Program-made: the position numbers and the translations under genes
Part shown: one piece after another, positions 1-11,800 of the stretch
Layout of the letters: every line of letters begins with the position of its first letter
How positions within the stretch are numbered: the first letter of the stretch is position 1
Notes under the pieces: model-generated
What the model was told of the DNA's origin: nothing
Databases searched by the model: none
What the model saw: the letters and a program-made list of their open reading frames with translations, nothing else
DNA from: Saccharina japonica
Lineage: Eukaryota > Sar > Phaeophyceae > Laminariales > Laminariaceae
NCBI GenBank assembly: GCA_008828725.1
Contig: MEHQ01004578.1
Location: 1 to 64,000, forward strand
Length of the DNA: 64,000 bases
Reading direction: 5' to 3'

Positions 1-1010
1 CACGTGAAAAGCCCTGGTGCTGTTCGTTTTTTGCTTAAGCCAACGATCTCAGCTTCCACCCAAACACACAACACACACTCACTCCTCCTCCCACTTCCCA
101 CCAGAAATCAGAGTAGATTGTTATAGAGACACGTACCTCCTACTACAACAGTACTGCACTACTGTATGTACACAGAGGTACGTATTCGGAGCCTATATAC
201 ATACATGGCAAATGGCCCGGCGACCCGAAACCAAGGGTACAACGGGTTTCCTGTCTAGACTACTGTAGTAGTAGTACAGTTAGTTGGGTGTTATGTCTGC
301 TGCCGAAGGAAACCGCTGCTTTTTCTGCTAAGATATCACCGCGCATTTGTTTCGGATATGGATCTTGCGGCGGGTAGATTCTACCGTATACGGTTGGAAG
401 GACATACATAGATAGATATGAAGAGCTGGTTTTCAATTGCTGCTGAGATCGTTATACACGACAAGAAGAGCTCCACGAAGCAACCACTGTGTTTCTACAG
501 TACTACTACTGCCGTTGCTGTCTACTCGTAGCGCTATTGATAGTAGGGGCGGGCATCCCCTTTTTCCTGGTGGTGGTTTCCCGCGGGAGGGTTGGCCACT
601 CGTCGTGCGGACTGGCTCTGATTCTCAGTCAAGCCCCGATACGAATCGTGATCGGTTGTCGTTCCATGCAGCCGTGTGGCGCCACACCCACAGCCAGACC
701 GAAAGACACCAACCAACTATAACTACGGTCGGGGACCACGTGGGAAGCCCTGGTGCTGTTCCTTTTTGCTTACGCCAACGATCTCGGCTTCCTGCTTAAG
801 CCAACGATCTCCGCTTCCACTAAAACACACAACACACACACGCACTCCTCCCACTTCGCACCAGAAATCAAAAATTAGTTTATACTGGTATAAACGTACC
901 TCCTACTACAACAGTACTGCACTACTGTATGTACACAGAGGTACGTATTCGGAGCCTATATACATACATGGCAAATGGCCCGGCGACAGAAACGGTTACA
1001 ACCTCCTGTT
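1..1010. repeat. Direct duplication of a ~270 bp unit
   Basis: Positions 1 to about 270 are repeated, with point changes and a small indel, at 738 to about 1010. Both copies start CACGTG(A/G)(A/G)AAGCCCTGGTG and run through a CA-rich stretch, a CTACTACAACAGTACTGCAC stretch and ATACATGGCAAATGGCCCGGCGAC. The first copy starts at the window edge and may be longer. The spacer 271-737 is unrelated. No gene was recognised; the open frames here are shared repeat sequence, not proteins. Confidence 0.85.
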
Positions 1011-1547
1011 TGGGTGACAAAACAAGTGGTAAGTCTACTGTCGAAAACCTGTTTTGTGTGGCCATTTGCGCTTGTGATGCTGCCGTCTATTGCGGTAAGT
1101 ATCGTTTGACCCCTTCGCTCGATGATTGGTTGTCGACGCTATCCTCATGCGCTGGGAAATTGAGATTGAGTTTAGAGTGTGTTTGGTGATTCCTAGAAAC
1201 AGTTGTGATGTTTCGACTGGGAGTAGTGTGCCATTTCTGTCCATTTAATTACAGGGTACACCCTGTTCTGCATATAAGGCTCCGAATGCAACTCGTAGTG
1301 TCCTATTCATAGAAAAGGTGAAACCTCTCGCTCGTGGTCGGTGGGAAAGGCCATAAGCCGTGGTCACAGGCCCGAGGTCATGAACCCACTCACTGATCTG
1401 CGTCATTATCAGTTGGACAGCCTCTCGTCGAGCATGGTGGTTGAAAATGTATGTGTAGCATGATCCTCAACGCCGATCATGCATAAGCTTTCCCGAAGAA
1501 GAATACCACACACCGCTGCATATTATGATAAATTTAACTGGCATTCT

Positions 1548-1660
1548 CGCTGCGGATGCTGTGAGACGGGACTGAAACGCTCTGGATCGCGAGACTCGCC
1601 ATACCAGACAGTAGTAGTCGCAGTGAGCTGTGATTTATCGATCTGAACTGCAATTTAAGG
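1548..1660. repeat. Dispersed repeat family E, copy 1
   Basis: This copy shares about 110 bp with 2697-2815: ACGCTCTGGATCGCGA, then GTGAGCTGTGAT, then ATCTGAACTG/GAACGG and ATAAGGA(T/C)CATTG in the same order. The core alone recurs at 2985-3001. Function unknown. Confidence 0.7.
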
Positions 1661-2696
1661 ATCATTGCCGTTTTCGTACCCGGGTTGTTGGAGTTGTGAA
1701 TGTACGAAAGGCCATTTGGGCCGGAGATGGGACCCTATCGTCCCCAAGTCCCGCTGGCTCGTCATGAGCCTCCCAGGCCTTAGACACCCAGTGATCAGTA
1801 TATGGGGATGGGGTTTCCACTCCGTGCGGGGTGGTGTCCACCAGGGAAATCACCGTGTTTGTCCCCGGTTGGATACAGTGGTAGATATATGGGGAGCTTT
1901 TTGATCCGGAGATGAGGCCCTATCCTCCCTTGATGTGGCGGTTCTTCGATGGTTTTATGCAGCAACACCCTTGTAGGAAGAGCCAGCGGCCTCTGGCGTG
2001 GACCTCGATTACTGGAAAAAAGTCTAACCATCTGCCAAAATCATAATTGAAAATAGGGATTCAGCAGTTTGGCTGGCTAGATATCTGTCAGGCTGATAAA
2101 TTACTCCTTGTTGAACAGCAGCAAATTTATTCGATCTTTTAGGCTGAATTCGTGTCTTTGTGTATGTATGTATATAGTTTGCCATATCACCAGTGGGTAT
2201 AGTGTATTCGAGTCTACCTGGTATGTGCCAGGTCCGCCTGTCTCTGAGCTTCTGCTACTGGTGGTGGTGGTGGTGGTGCTGTTGGTGTTCGCGGTGTGTT
2301 GTTGGTGGTAGCTGCAATTGCTGCTGCTGCTGGTTGGTGGTGGCGTGGTGCTGGAGAATATCGTTCCATCGCATGCCCCTTCTGGGATACATTGTTTGCT
2401 ACAATCAGCCAATAGGCTTCGCGATTATTGGTTAAAATATCTGTATAGCCACAGATTGGTAGAACGTGTCCAGCGTCCTCTGAAATGGATAATTATTTGC
2501 CCAGTCGGTAGAGCTGGGTCGTAACTCCAAATTGTCAGCCACAGCAGCAAGGCTGGCAATATCTCACCGCATTGCTATCGCTTGCGTGGCATATTCCGTG
2601 CGGGGTTGTCGGGAATGCTCAGCACGCGACGGCCAGGCCTCGGCGCAACGTGACGTGAGACGCATTGCCCCGATTAGTGTGCCTTGCACTCTCTCT

Positions 2697-2815
2697 ACTG
2701 ATGTCGCCAGGCGGAACGGAAACGCTCTGGATCGCGATACTCGCGAGAACGTGCGACGGTACTCGTAGTGAGCTGTGATGTACTAATCTGAACGGAAATA
2801 TAAGGACCATTGGTG
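2697..2815. repeat. Dispersed repeat family E, copy 2
   Basis: This is the second copy of the family seen at 1548-1660, same orientation, with about one change in six bases. No terminal inverted repeat was recognised, so the element type is unknown. Confidence 0.7.
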
Positions 2816-3420
2816 AATAAATGTATAGTTCAAATGGCCCTTACATTGCCGTCCGTTATCACTGTTGTCGTGATTGTGGCGATGCTCAGCGCGCAACGAC
2901 CAGGTCTCCGTGAGGGATGAGACGCGGCGTTCGACTGGTTGTGGCACCCAGCATCCCTACCCATGGGCCAAGGCTGGGCTGAAGCGCTCTGGATCGCGAG
3001 ACCCTGATGATTCCAGACAGACAGACTAAGAGCATACTTCTATAATAATATAGATAATACACACACACAACAATGTATATAGCCATCTCTCTTTTATCCA
3101 CCTCATCGTGGAGTCGTGCGTCTCCACCACCTCTCTCTTCCTTTTGATCGAGGCACCTCGCCAAACACCCGGGCATTGGAGTGATAAAACACGCTAGCGC
3201 AAACAAAAATAACATGCTGGCATGTTGAAAACACTCAGGTACACAGGTGTTTTCGTTCAGGTGCACCGGTGCTTGGCGAGCTGCCAGGGCTCTCGAGGAA
3301 GTGCGGGTGGGGACCTGGGACGCCACGAGGCGATGGGAAGAGAGCTGGCGAATATCTACTCGTACATGTTATCGAAGTGCCTTTAGAAGCGTTGAGTTCG
3401 TGCAGGAGCGATCTAGTCCA

Positions 3421-3740
3421 CTATTGTTTTTTTCCATGGACGTCCGCGGAAGCTTCCATGGAAGCTTCCACCGCTTTCACGGAAACTTCCACCGCTTCCA
3501 TGGAAGCTTCCATGGAAGCGGTGGAAGCTTCCGTGGAAGCGACGGAAGCTTCCATGGAAGCGTCGGAAGCTTTCATGGAAGCTTCCGCGGAAGTCCATGG
3601 AAATTTCCGTGGAAACTTCCATACTTCCACGGGGACGGTGTAAGCTTCCCGCAGGCCGTACGTGCTTCTGCGGAAGATGTCGACACTGCCGTCATGGAAG
3701 CTTCCGTGGAAGTATTCGTGGAAGCTTACCACCACTCGTC
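3421..3740. repeat. Palindromic GGAAGCTTCC repeat block 1
   Basis: This is a dense array of the self-complementary decamer GGAAGCTTCC and variants, alternating with CATGGAAGC, GTGGAAGC and ACCGCTTCC. Positions 3486-3527 form a perfect 42-bp palindrome centred on an AAGCTT. Because the units contain no stop codons on either strand, several frames stay open through the block. That is a property of the repeat, not evidence of a gene. Confidence 0.9.
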
Positions 3741-3947
3741 CACCAAAGAAAGGGTGATCCCATCACACCCCTGATCCCACACAAACAGGCCCCGCCAGGA
3801 TGTGTTCCCATAAGAGCCTTCTTAATAAAAACCGCGGAGTGAGGCGAAGCCGAATGGAGCCACCCTAGACCTGTCCAGGTGCGAAGCACAAGGTCGACTT
3901 CCAGCCTCGCTCTTTCCACCTCGCGGTCAAAAGGCGGAAGCTTAGAA

Positions 3948-4215
3948 CTTCCACTGTCAGCTTCCACGGAAGTTTCCACGGTGGAAGCTTCCACGGAAGC
4001 TTCCATGCTTCCGCGGAAGCTTCCATGCTTCCACGGAAGCTTCCATCGCTTCCACGGAAGCTTCCATCGCTTCCGCGGAAGCTTCCGTCGCTTCCGCGGA
4101 AGCTTCCATCGCTTCCGCGGAAGCTTCCATCGCTTCCGTGGAAGCTTCCGTGGAAGCGATGGAAGCTTCCGTGGAAGCGATGGAAGCTTCCGTGGAAACT
4201 TCCGCGCACTTCCAC
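3948..4215. repeat. Palindromic GGAAGCTTCC repeat block 2, 21-bp units
   Basis: Near 4040-4150 the unit CGCTTCC(G/A)CGGAAGCTTCCAT (21 bp) repeats head to tail about five times. The array then switches to the reverse-complement form (GTGGAAGCGATGGAAGCTTCC) up to about 4215. Since 21 is a multiple of three, every frame reads a heptapeptide repeat. Block 1 lies about 210 bp away with the same motif. Related TTCC-type sequence recurs at 33677-33840. Confidence 0.9.
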
Positions 4216-5097
4216 GAAAAAACCCAAAAGTGTGCCTTACCCTGCAGGAGTGCGATCGTTTTTCAGCGATTATAGGTTTCTCGGCAGCGGTCAGGAGTAA
4301 GGGTGCTAAAGTCGAGAACAGGGTAGTTGTAGAAGGGTCTCCACCAGATCTTTCCGAAAACGCCTTGTTCGGTATTGGAAACCTCAACCTTCCCGTTCTA
4401 GCCAAAATCGAGAGCCGACAAGCGTCCCCACCCTTGTGGGAACTCAAAACGACGAACGGTTCATATTGCAAGAAAAGTCAGCGGGGTCTCGGAATAAGAA
4501 GGCAAGATCGAAAAACACAAAGTCAAGCAGAAGTGTCAGAAAGGGGGGCTTCCTCTTCTACCATGCAAACAATCAGGTGGGACCCTCCCTCATAATAGAA
4601 ACATAAATACCCAGGGATATTTGGATTTTCTCGCATCAGTCTTCGTGGACCTTTGACAGTTACGCTTGGCTAATCGATCTCGGCGCTCACGTTCACCATA
4701 CAATCCTGCACAGGGCAGACTTTCTCCGACAGGGAGCATATACGAAGCAACTATTCCGCCGCAAATCCCGGATCAACGCCACGAAAGCCGAAAAACACGC
4801 AAACAAACTACAACACAATTGTCGTTCCCTGGGAACTACGAACAGTGCTGTAAAACATCCGCGTAGACTAGCAGAACATGTACAGTAAAACGAAGAACTA
4901 TTATTCGTGAACCCATCAAAACAAGAAACAGCATAACTCCAAACAATGCTTGTATGTATTGCTTACGCGGTTACGACATGAAGCCTCTGTGTCAGTGTCT
5001 TCCCTCGCAGAAGCGACGTATATTAAAAAAAACAATGAAAAACAACAGCTGTAAGATCGATATGCACCAGGTATTCCGTTACGACCAGCTTTGTTTC
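4216..5097. other. No gene recognised
   Basis: Both strands carry open frames running out of the neighbouring palindromic block (plus to 4595, minus from 4471). Outside the block their predicted residues match nothing I know. I see no splice-bounded exon. Confidence 0.45.
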
Positions 5098-5336
5098 CGA
5101 GGCTCTTCACGTGAGGAGCTCCATACTAATCCATACTAATAAACGTCACCCATCTGGGAGGGCATTAAAAGTGCGACCCGAGACGAACAATCCCATGGCC
5201 TAAGTATCGTGTGAAAAATATAGTGCAACACACCAATGAACCTTCCGACGAATTTGGGGTAAGGACCACCGTCATTCCGAAACCGTTTCGGCCAAAACAA
5301 AAAGGTACAGCAGTACTTCTATCGTAGCATGCGTCG
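5098..5336. mobile_element. MITE family A, 5'-truncated copy
   Basis: It contains the internal GTGAGGAGCTC stretch, AGTGCGACCCGA, the CGACGAATTTGGGGTAAGGA stretch and the terminus CTATCGTAGCATGCGTCG, in the same order as the complete copy at 48786-49031. The opposite terminal inverted repeat is not recognisable, so this copy is truncated or decayed. Confidence 0.65.
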
Positions 5337-5478
5337 TCTTAACCGACGTGTCACGCAGCAGTATAGGCGCCGCTGCCCCCCGTCCACAACAGCTGAACCA
5401 TACTATATAATAAAGTATACCGTACGTTCTTCTGGTTATCAGGTACATTCCGGACCTTCTAGTCTCCTATTACATAGA

Positions 5479-5580
5479 GCCATAGTAAATAGGACCACAT
5501 ATTGTTGGGAAAATTTGGGAAACAAATTGGTTTTTGTGTGTCCTGGAGGTCCCCTATTTACTATGGTTCCCCGTTATAGA
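5479..5580. mobile_element. MITE family C copy 1
   Basis: This is an inverted-repeat element of about 100 bp. Its left end is CCATAGTAAATAGGACCACA and its right end reads GTCCCCTATTTACTATGG, the near reverse complement. Relatives lie at 27367-27466, 28205-28322 and 55395-55490. Confidence 0.75.
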
Positions 5581-5590
5581 CAGCGCTAAA

Positions 5591-8500
5591 AAACGCCATG
5601 CGGCCTTGTCGACCTGTGATCAAGAGGCAAGGAGAGCGAGCTATGATAGCGCCGACCGTCTGTCTGTGTGTTTCCATCCGTCCCGCAACGTGTAGCGCAA
5701 GCTTCAAACGTCGTTCCCACCTAACCGTGCCCGGAACGGACAATATTATCGGAGTGCTTGTTGGCGAACTCCGTGGAAGCTCGCGCTACGCACACATTGT
5801 TAAGGATGACAAGGGTACTAACAAAATTTAATAATAACACTTTTGCTATTCGTACCAAACGTAGTCACACAATGCCTGTGAGCATGAAACGGTAGACAGC
5901 GAACGACACGGTTCTCCCTTCCCCTCTCTCTGCGCCTATCTGCACCCTCCCCTCCACCCCGCCTTTTCAGGCGAGGGGAAACCCCTTTGCTAACCCCGAG
6001 ATGGCGACCAAACATCAACGATAGGTATAGTGATATCCATCGTCTACCATTAAGAGCGGCGTCAGGACCCGGAAGTGCGGGAAGGATTACGACGCGCCCC
6101 TTGCTGTGTACGAGCCTGAGGACGGCTGAAATGTTTTAACATCCGAAACCCTGCCAGGGTTACAAAGATATGATCCAGCAGTACCAGTTGTGGTCCGTCT
6201 TTATGCATGACACCTGCATGTACCCCCTACAAGGTAAAACGATACACCATTGTAACGAACGGTGTGTTGACGATAAGGGGGCGCAGAACAGTCCACACAA
6301 AAATAAGCACCCTATGTGTAAACACGAAAAGTGATCGGCGAGGAGATAATAGGTGTTTTGTCGATCCCAACAAACACTCCCTTCCACAACGTACGTGCAC
6401 ATATCATGTATTTATGTACGATAATAGGGTGTTGGTGGAATCGTGTACGATGTTGGCTGCACGGACTATATCTCCATGGGTTTCCCAAAATGCTGGCTTG
6501 CTTTCTTTCTTTAAACGAATTGTTGCGTATCGGAAGTTTTTCACGTCCTGTCATGTCGCTGACCTACCTGTTACCCTCACTAAAAATCGATTGGGCTGAG
6601 CCCAGGTGCAGGGCGTTCTACTACCAGTACTACTACTACTACTGTACCCGCCACGAGAACTCCTGTGGTGCCATTACACAGGCGACTTATTTGGTATGTA
6701 TGTCACACGACAACGCGTACCAAAGCTTGGAAACCCGACCGAACTTCAGACAAAATAGGCTGGGCTTGGCCCCAGGTATTCGCAGACACTACTGAACGAG
6801 TACCTTCACACCATTCCCGCTAAGGGAGCTGTTGCGACTCAGTGCACCCAGTAGGTGGACGACATACTCAATGTACACGCCTCTTGGAAACGCCTCATAA
6901 TGCAACGGAAACCCGTCAAACATATAACGGCGGCATCATCTAGGTTGCGCAACCACTGCAGTGTGAACCTATTCCGCACACACTGTACCAACCCCCCACT
7001 ACCACCAACACACTTGCTTCGTGTTTTTTTCTACTTGCTCCTTAGCCAATCTATTCCCCCCTGACCAATATACTCCCCCGGAGACCTAAACATCGCCTTT
7101 CAAAATGATCTAAAACAATCGTACCACTATGCTTCCGCTCCAGGGAAAAGCCAAATTTCGTGAAACCTTGCCTGCCTCAGGCGGGACCTTTCGGGTCAAC
7201 CTCGGATGCGGTCAACTCACCCCATGTAGGGGGTGAGGGGGCGGGGGGGGTGAGGTGCCGGTCGTGGTGTTTCTGCGACCCGCGCTGCACTGTTCGGATC
7301 GAGTGTATTGGCTGCTGATGCCGCAAATATATATCATACTGACTAGAGCTACGTAACAGGGGGCGGGCTCTACAAACCACGCAAAAACGATGGTGATTTG
7401 ACCCGAATTAGGCACGAAACATTTACTACGCAAACGTGCGCAGACGTGCTGTCAATCGCGACCGCTTTCGACTCATTCCTCTGAAGTTTCTGGAATGTAC
7501 TGAGTATCGAGCTCCTCTCCATTCGTTTGTTCGAATGCATCTGCCAGACAAATTTAGGGACACTTCGCTTAAAAGGTGTGGGCTCTCCATGACAAACTAC
7601 CACCTTATGGAGGAGGCGCTGTGTGTTGCTCATCTTGGCAACGCCTCCATACTCATTCCCCATTCGCGCCCATTTTAAATCAACCAGGGTATGGCAAGCG
7701 ACTAACACTAAAAACACTAAATGCGCGTCCATGCCCGATCTAACCGCTCCAAAACGCAACAAAAACTGGCTTGCAGCCGTAGGCGGTCCCTACAAAAAGG
7801 TGAAATTATTCCCGCATTCCCTAATAACGATCACGCAACTGGGGGTCTCTCTGTCTCTGAAAATACGTGCAATTGCTCCCACATAAAATACCCCATACGC
7901 TCCAAAAGACAATCCCTATATCAAGGGCATTAAGCCAGTATCTCCATTCAATCGAAACCTCAGGGGGATATATCTCTGTGAGAAGTGTTTAGTGCCCACC
8001 TCCCTCCTCCCGACCAAACACCGGGGGGGGGGGGGGTTGAGGCATCTTTCTTCTCGAATGGCAAGGGAAACGTAAACCACGCTGTACAAAAACAAAACAA
8101 AACTTAGCCGCGCCATGGAGAATATACTATACCTGTCTTGGCGCAACAAAGCTTGCCGCGCTTACCCTCTACGGAGGGACATCTCTGCTATGGTGGTATA
8201 GGAGAAAGGAGAAACTGATATCTACCCCTTGGAACCACAACCCCAAATCGGCGGCGGACGAACAAAACAACTGAACAACCAACGCCTCTCCCCCCCCCCT
8301 CCACAACAAAACCACACGCCCAAAACAAAAATCATGTAAACCATCAGGGTACTACTTCTGATACCATACGTAAAAGTTAAGTTACATCTATAGTTGTATT
8401 GCATATACGCCACTAGCACATTGCAGAAAAATCGGAAGGAATCGGGAAAGAAAGGGTTAGCACGCCAACACGTGATTTTTGTGTATAGACGCATCACACC

Positions 8501-8648
8501 GCCTCATAAAAAGGGCCTAAAACTACTTTACCTACGCCCGCTACTCAATACTGTTTTAAGGGGGACTACATAGCTAAACACACGACATCAGACGGTTGCC
8601 TAGGTCTGCGCGTACAACCAAGGACTACTACTAATTTACCCAATATTA
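5591..8648. other. Gene-less segment downstream of the haloperoxidase-like gene
   Basis: I see no recognisable exon, RNA gene or complete mobile element. There is a 14-base G run at 8023-8036 and C-rich/A-rich low-complexity DNA. The stop codon of the minus-strand haloperoxidase-like gene lies immediately to the right (8649), so its 3' UTR and polyadenylation site should fall within the right end of this segment. No clear signal was identified. Confidence 0.45.
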
Positions 8649-8833
8649 TCACACTTCCGTGGCACACCCGCCGTCCGAGCTAAGCCAATTTTCCATCGCT
8701 GTTGATACTCTGGCAATACCCTCATCGTCATTCAGGTCAGCCAGATCCTGGTCTGACATCCAAAACTCCTGGCCATCCCATTGGCCCGTATTCCACCGCA
8801 CAAGTGACCCTATCCTGATCCCAACTAAGCTGT
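8649..8833 (-). CDS. Haloperoxidase-like gene, exon 7 (C-terminus and stop)
   Basis: The acceptor TTTCAAG precedes ACAGC. The exon enters in phase 1, completing an Asn codon with the preceding exon, so the junction reads GGMHFAVNSLVGIRIGSLV. This keeps the family's HF-x6-G[IL]-xx-G spacing after the SRX5H histidine. It continues VRWNTGQWDGQEFW, then an acidic stretch, and ends GGCATEV at a TGA (8649-8651). About 60 residues. Confidence 0.7.
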
Positions 8834-11800
8834 CTTGAAATGCGTGTGTGGGGGCCCAAGGGGATTTAGGTTGGCGATTCCCAAACACTGCTTTCGTCCG
8901 GGGGAGTGGAGGCCGCCTAAGAACAACCGAAAATGATAGCAAGGCAGGCCGTGGCGTCTACTCACAGAGCCCGCAGCTTCTGCTAGAACAATATACGGCT
9001 TCAGCAGGCTCCGCTCGATTTCGGTTGGTTTTCCCCCGCAAAGAGTGTTCGTCGGGAGGGTTGGATGTCCCCAATACCGACAGCATAACGTTCTCGAAGG
9101 CAGACCCAATCCTGATCGGAGAGACCGAACCACCCATCCGTTCGTCGTTATTGTTTTTAGTGAGCAGGACAGATATCGTGGAGTCCAGATTGCTCACAGA
9201 GGACGCGCAGCATCCGCCTGTCGATGTCCCGCGTGGGCAAAGAAGATACTGTGAAGTCTTGATAGGTCACAGCAGTAGAAACCCCCGTAGCATTCGCTAG
9301 CCGATGTCCGGCTTGATTGAGCACGGCAGCATCAGAAAGGCCGCCCGACATCCGCTCGTCGATGTCCCTCATGAGCAAGGAAAACCAGGAAGGCTGTGAT
9401 CGATCACAGAGGTCGTAGCATCCGCTCGCCGATGTCCAGCTTGAGCACGGCGGCGCTCTCATCACCGTCGACGAGTCTTGCGATCGAACCAGCGATGGAC
9501 ACCGCCATCTCCCCGCCACCGCAGAGGTCGACTCCAGCAGGAACCGAATCCTAACAAATTTTGAAATGAAAAAAAAAAACATCCACACACGGCAGGCGAG
9601 GTCGAAGGGGTGCAAAAGGATCGGGCGCATCCACGGAGGGCGGGGGGGGGGGGAGGGGGGTGAGGGACTACAAATATCCAAGCGACACGAATATTCGAAC
9701 AACGCAAGACACATACTATGGTAGAGGTGCACCAATAGTTTTATGATGGTGATTTATTAGTCTGCTTCGCTTGAGGAGCTCTATAGAGCAATCCCACGGT
9801 AGGGGTACCACTTTTTGGCTCCCTATTGTCTGACCGGTTGAGCTCCTCATGTGAGTAACCACCGGATACTATTAATACGTCACTGGTATATTGGTTCTGG
9901 ACGACCGCATCGAAAGGTTTGGTCGGGCGGGTTGCGCGAAAAAATGTTTCCGAAGTCACGTTTCGGGTGAAATATCCAGCTCCTCATGTGAGGAGCTCAG
10001 AAAATTCTGCTGCGCCCCTACCGTGGGATGAGTCTATAACTCACCAGAAAACCGCAACCCGATAGAAAATGCCAAAGCCTGAGTCATATCGCGAAAAACA
10101 TCGTAAACCACTGCGGACGGTATTCCATCGATATCGGGGCAATAAACCCCGGACAGTCAGGACCATCTCTGCCGAAACAAGGCTACCCTAATAGTGGCAC
10201 GCGTTTGGTGAATGTAATTGGCTTGTTCGTTTCACTAGCTCAGCCCAGCCGCCCAGTAGATTTGGAATCGATCAAGACTCCTTACCCTAGGTAGGGGCAT
10301 CGCGTTTATAGGTTGGTTTTGTTTAATCAGCTCGAAGAGCCACCGGGCCGAGTATGCTACCGTCGTTATGTGCACACGCTTTGAGAATTTTGTTCGCTCG
10401 TGAGTACGCTGCTCCAAAGAAACGACATATTAAGCCCAAATCTGAATGAGAGGTATAGAACTACTCGCTCCACTGGTCCGAGTGGCCTACCCGCGGTGGA
10501 ATGAAAATAAGGCGTGGCCTTCCTGTCGTACTTAAAACTTTGGCGTTCGAAAGCTGACTGGGTTTGAGAAGAGCTATGCGAGCAACCCGATTAACAATCG
10601 TAAAGCCTACGTATATCGCGACCACTGTAGTTTTGGGAACATAAGTTGTTCCCAGCGATTTCGGGCTATAGCCCCTTAAGAACTGGTCCCATTTTTGTGG
10701 ACAAAGTACTTGGAAGTAGTGTGGGATATGTTTTTCAGTTCTGAATGGGTTAAGGTAAGGAGTGCCGCCAGTGCGAAAACGTTTGGCCAAGAAGCGCTAA
10801 CCGTTTAGTAGCACGACTCAGTGGCAGACACTTCAAACCCCCCCCCCCCCTCCTCTATTACCTTCGTCCCGAAAAGGATGCTTGGTCAATCTTTAAATGG
10901 CTAAGGCAAACAACAAATGAGTACGTCCGCGCCTCCTTCGCCCCCTGCACCTTAAAATGGGTCAAACATCCCTGTGTATACTCACCGCGAAGTGCATGCC
11001 GCCCCATACTCGGCTGTCCCCGCAAACTTGCGAGACCTCGGACCAGGAGGTAAAAGTGAAGTTCGCGAACTCCAAGGGAGGGCTGATCTCGTCCGTGCCA
11101 ATTAGGTTCACCACCTGCTCTGCAAACACCTGGGATGTAAACGCAGCGGCACGCGACGGGAACGCGTACGCGGTAGTAAGGTTCACACCCATTTTGAATC
11201 GTTGAGTCTGCTTGTTTTCCCTGTATTCCACTGGTGTGCCTGTACATAAGGTGTGTCTGCACACCATATAGGGAATACTCTTCTAGAAAAAAAGGACTCT
11301 CAACTCTAAAGCAGGGTTTATCTCATCACCGCCGACGAAGCGCTCAACATTATCTCCAAACTCCTTTATACCTAAGCCTTACCCGACCAGGGACGGAAGA
11401 GGAGCAAACATGCCCGGTGGGTTGCCTTTTAGAACTCGATTTTACACGCTAATATGTAGGGGACTAACGAACTGGCGGCGCCAATCGTGGCGCAAACGAC
11501 GGCCGACGTTGTTGACGGTAGTAAGCATACCCGGTGCGTTGTCCTTTAGAACTCGGTGCTACACGCGAGTAAGTGACTACATGGCGGTGCCGATTGTGGC
11601 GCAAACGACGGCCGACACTGTCGATGGTAGGCATCCGCACCAAATATATTTTCAGAGGGTCTACGCTTTAGGATCTGAGACTCTCCATTCGAGAAGAGCC
11701 CTGTCCCTTTGAAAACACCTCGCGTAGAGAACATATACGTATATTGAAGCCAAACATTTCGTCCAGTCGAGAGGCCAGAGGACTACGGTTGTTGGACTTC

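Larger units (their letters stand above)
1011..3420. other. Gene-less repeat-rich segment
   Basis: No exon with recognisable protein similarity or coding character was seen on either strand. The segment holds three divergent copies of a short dispersed repeat (core ACGCTCTGGATCGCGA near 1578, 2723 and 2985). It also holds a GGT/GCT trinucleotide-rich stretch near 2255-2345. The 146-residue frame on the minus strand at 2886-3326 overlaps one of these repeats and looks accidental. Confidence 0.6.

Noticed and set aside
3692..4471. 259-codon open frame on the minus strand
   Set aside because: Most of it runs through the stop-free GGAAGCTTCC repeat, and the opposite strand is equally open; the remainder matches nothing known.
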